From NCBI GenBank assembly GCA_002343455.1, contig DDSR01000215.1, forward strand, positions 482-7,602: 7,121 bases of DNA, read 5' to 3'. This DNA is from Deltaproteobacteria bacterium UBA2385 (lineage in GTDB: Bacteria; Myxococcota_A; UBA796; UBA2385). Under the pieces are notes generated by a model that searched no databases, had not been told where the DNA came from, and saw nothing but the letters and a program-made list of their open reading frames with translations. A program made the translations under genes and the position numbers. This document shows, in pieces, positions 6,264 to 7,121 of the stretch. Within the stretch, counting starts at the first letter, position 1. Each line of letters opens with the position of its first letter.

Positions 6264-6278
6264 TGCCAAGGGTTGCCA
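6264..6278 (+). repeat. Diverged copy of the upstream repeat unit
   Basis: TGCCAAGGGTTGCCA matches TGCCAAGGTCTGCCA at 284-298 in 13 of 15 bases. It lies immediately after the primase stop and before the recombinase gene, about 6 kb from the main cluster. It may be a second regulatory or origin site for the same protein, or chance similarity in GC-rich DNA. Confidence 0.3.
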
Positions 6279-6308
6279 CCCCCGGCCCGGTTATGTCAAA
6301 TGCCGGGC
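6273..6308 (+). promoter_or_regulatory. Candidate promoter with overlapping dyad upstream of the recombinase
   Basis: TTGCCA (6273-6278) and TCAAAT (6296-6301) resemble sigma-70 -35 and -10 boxes (5/6 and 4/6) with the standard 17-base spacer. A perfect inverted repeat, GCCCGG (6285-6290) and CCGGGC (6303-6308), brackets the -10 region with a 12-base centre. It could be a repressor site, part of the recombinase attachment site, or a weak RNA hairpin. There is no T-run for a terminator. Confidence 0.35.
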
Positions 6309-6333
6309 AGGACCCCCGCCAGGAGCCCCGCCC

Positions 6334-7121
6334 ATGCCCCCTACCAAGACCCGCCGCACCGCCCGTCCCGGCCGCGGCAACAACCCCACCGCCGCCGCCG
6401 CCGTCCCCGCCCTGCGCCAGGCCGTGCTCTACGCCCGCGTCTCCTCCCGCGAGCAGGAGCGCGAGGGCTTCTCCATCCCCGCCCAGCAGGCGGTGCTCAA
6501 GAAGTACGCCCACGACAACGGCTTCGCGATCATCGAGGAGTTCATCGACGTTGAGACGGCCAAGAAGTCCGGCCGCGCCGCATTCACCCGCATGATGGCC
6601 CTGCTCAAGAAGCGCGCCGCGAAGCCCCCCGTGGTGCTGGTCGAGAAGACCGACCGCCTGTACCGCAACCTCAAGGATTGGGTCGCCCTCGACGAGCTGA
6701 AGGTGGACGTCCACTTCGTGAAGGAGGGGATCGTCCTGTCCGACGACTCCCGGTCCTCCGAGAAGTTCATCCACGGCATCAAGGTGCTGATGGCCAAGAA
6801 CTACGTGGACAACCTCTCCGAGGAGGTCCGCAAGGGCATGGTCCAGAAGTGCGAGGAGGGCGGCTACCCGGGCCGGGCGCCGCTGGGGTACCTCAACCGC
6901 CGCGAGAACGGACGGGCCTTCCTGGAGATCGACGCCGAGCGGGCACTGCTGGTCCGCAACCTCTTCGAGCTGTACGACCGGGGCACCCACTCCTGCGAGG
7001 CTCTGGCCACCTACGCCCAGGAGAGCGGGCTGCGCGGCAACCGGGGCGGCCGTCTGTCCACGAGCGTCATCCACAACATCCTGCGCAACCCTCTGTACGC
7101 CGGCCGCTTCTGGTGGGGCGG
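6334..7121 (+). CDS. Large serine recombinase (site-specific integrase), 3' end outside the window
   Basis: The gene starts at ATG 6334 with AGGAG eight bases upstream (6321-6325) and stays open to the edge, giving 262 residues. It should cut and rejoin attachment sites through a covalent phosphoserine, integrating or excising the element. After a ~28-residue basic, alanine-rich leader, the resolvase domain begins at VLYARVSSREQ, with catalytic S37 in the family's RVS motif and Q41. R81 (SGRAAF) and the TDRLYRNLKD stretch (D107, R108, R111) fit the active-site arginines. The long helix toward residues 145-165 (KVLMAKNYVDNLSEEVRKGM) leads into the recombinase domain (about 165 onward), with a GYPGRAPLGY segment and the typical LSTSVIHNILRNPLYAGRF near 241-259. 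The zinc ribbon and coiled coil expected of large members would lie beyond the edge. Because it does not end here, an intact versus broken gene cannot be judged. Confidence 0.96.
   Translation, partial: MPPTKTRRTARPGRGNNPTAAAAVPALRQAVLYARVSSREQEREGFSIPAQQAVLKKYAHDNGFAIIEEFIDVETAKKSGRAAFTRMMALLKKRAAKPPVVLVEKTDRLYRNLKDWVALDELKVDVHFVKEGIVLSDDSRSSEKFIHGIKVLMAKNYVDNLSEEVRKGMVQKCEEGGYPGRAPLGYLNRRENGRAFLEIDAERALLVRNLFELYDRGTHSCEALATYAQESGLRGNRGGRLSTSVIHNILRNPLYAGRFWWG

Overview
This is a GC-rich bacterial window with very strong G/C bias at third codon positions, frequent GTG starts and Shine-Dalgarno sites. It reads as part of an integrative mobile element. The large serine recombinase at the right edge and the primase-helicase beside it are clear. 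The recombinase style (an EGFSIPAQ-like segment followed by VEKTDRLYRNLKD) and the small-gene/primase arrangement remind me of elements in Planctomycetota and other GC-rich environmental bacteria. That assignment is an impression, not something the sequence proves.

Layout. Positions 1-402 are non-coding in my reading. They hold a dense family of AGGTCTGCCA decamers in both orientations, including a perfect 20-bp inverted repeat (51-70 / 289-308), and an alternating CG palindrome (85-98). Next comes a tightly coupled gene pair (403-1575 and 1572-2648, overlapping by GTGA). I do not recognise the first gene. The second has four cysteines in a paired C-x6-C arrangement near its N-terminus and an OmpR/PhoB-like winged helix near its C-terminus. 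A 186-bp spacer ends in a perfect palindrome that contains the ribosome binding site of the next gene.

Three genes follow as an apparent operon (2835-6262): a small helical protein with a proline-rich tail, a small helix-turn-helix protein resembling excisionase or MerR-type DNA-binding folds, and a 973-residue primase-polymerase fused to a P-loop helicase. After a 71-bp gap with a promoter-like sequence and a short dyad, a serine recombinase gene starts at 6334 and runs off the window.

How the parts may work together. The recombinase would integrate and excise the element. The small HTH protein could control excision or transcription, and the primase-helicase would replicate the excised form. 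The 403-2648 pair sits outside that core and is the best candidate for cargo of unknown function, possibly anti-phage defence or self-regulation. The tandem decamers directly in front of it have a period of about one helical turn, the kind of site that OmpR/PhoB-type winged helices bind, so autoregulation by the second gene is a testable idea. No capsid, terminase, relaxase or conjugation gene is visible, so the window does not decide between an integrative element, a phage satellite and a prophage fragment.
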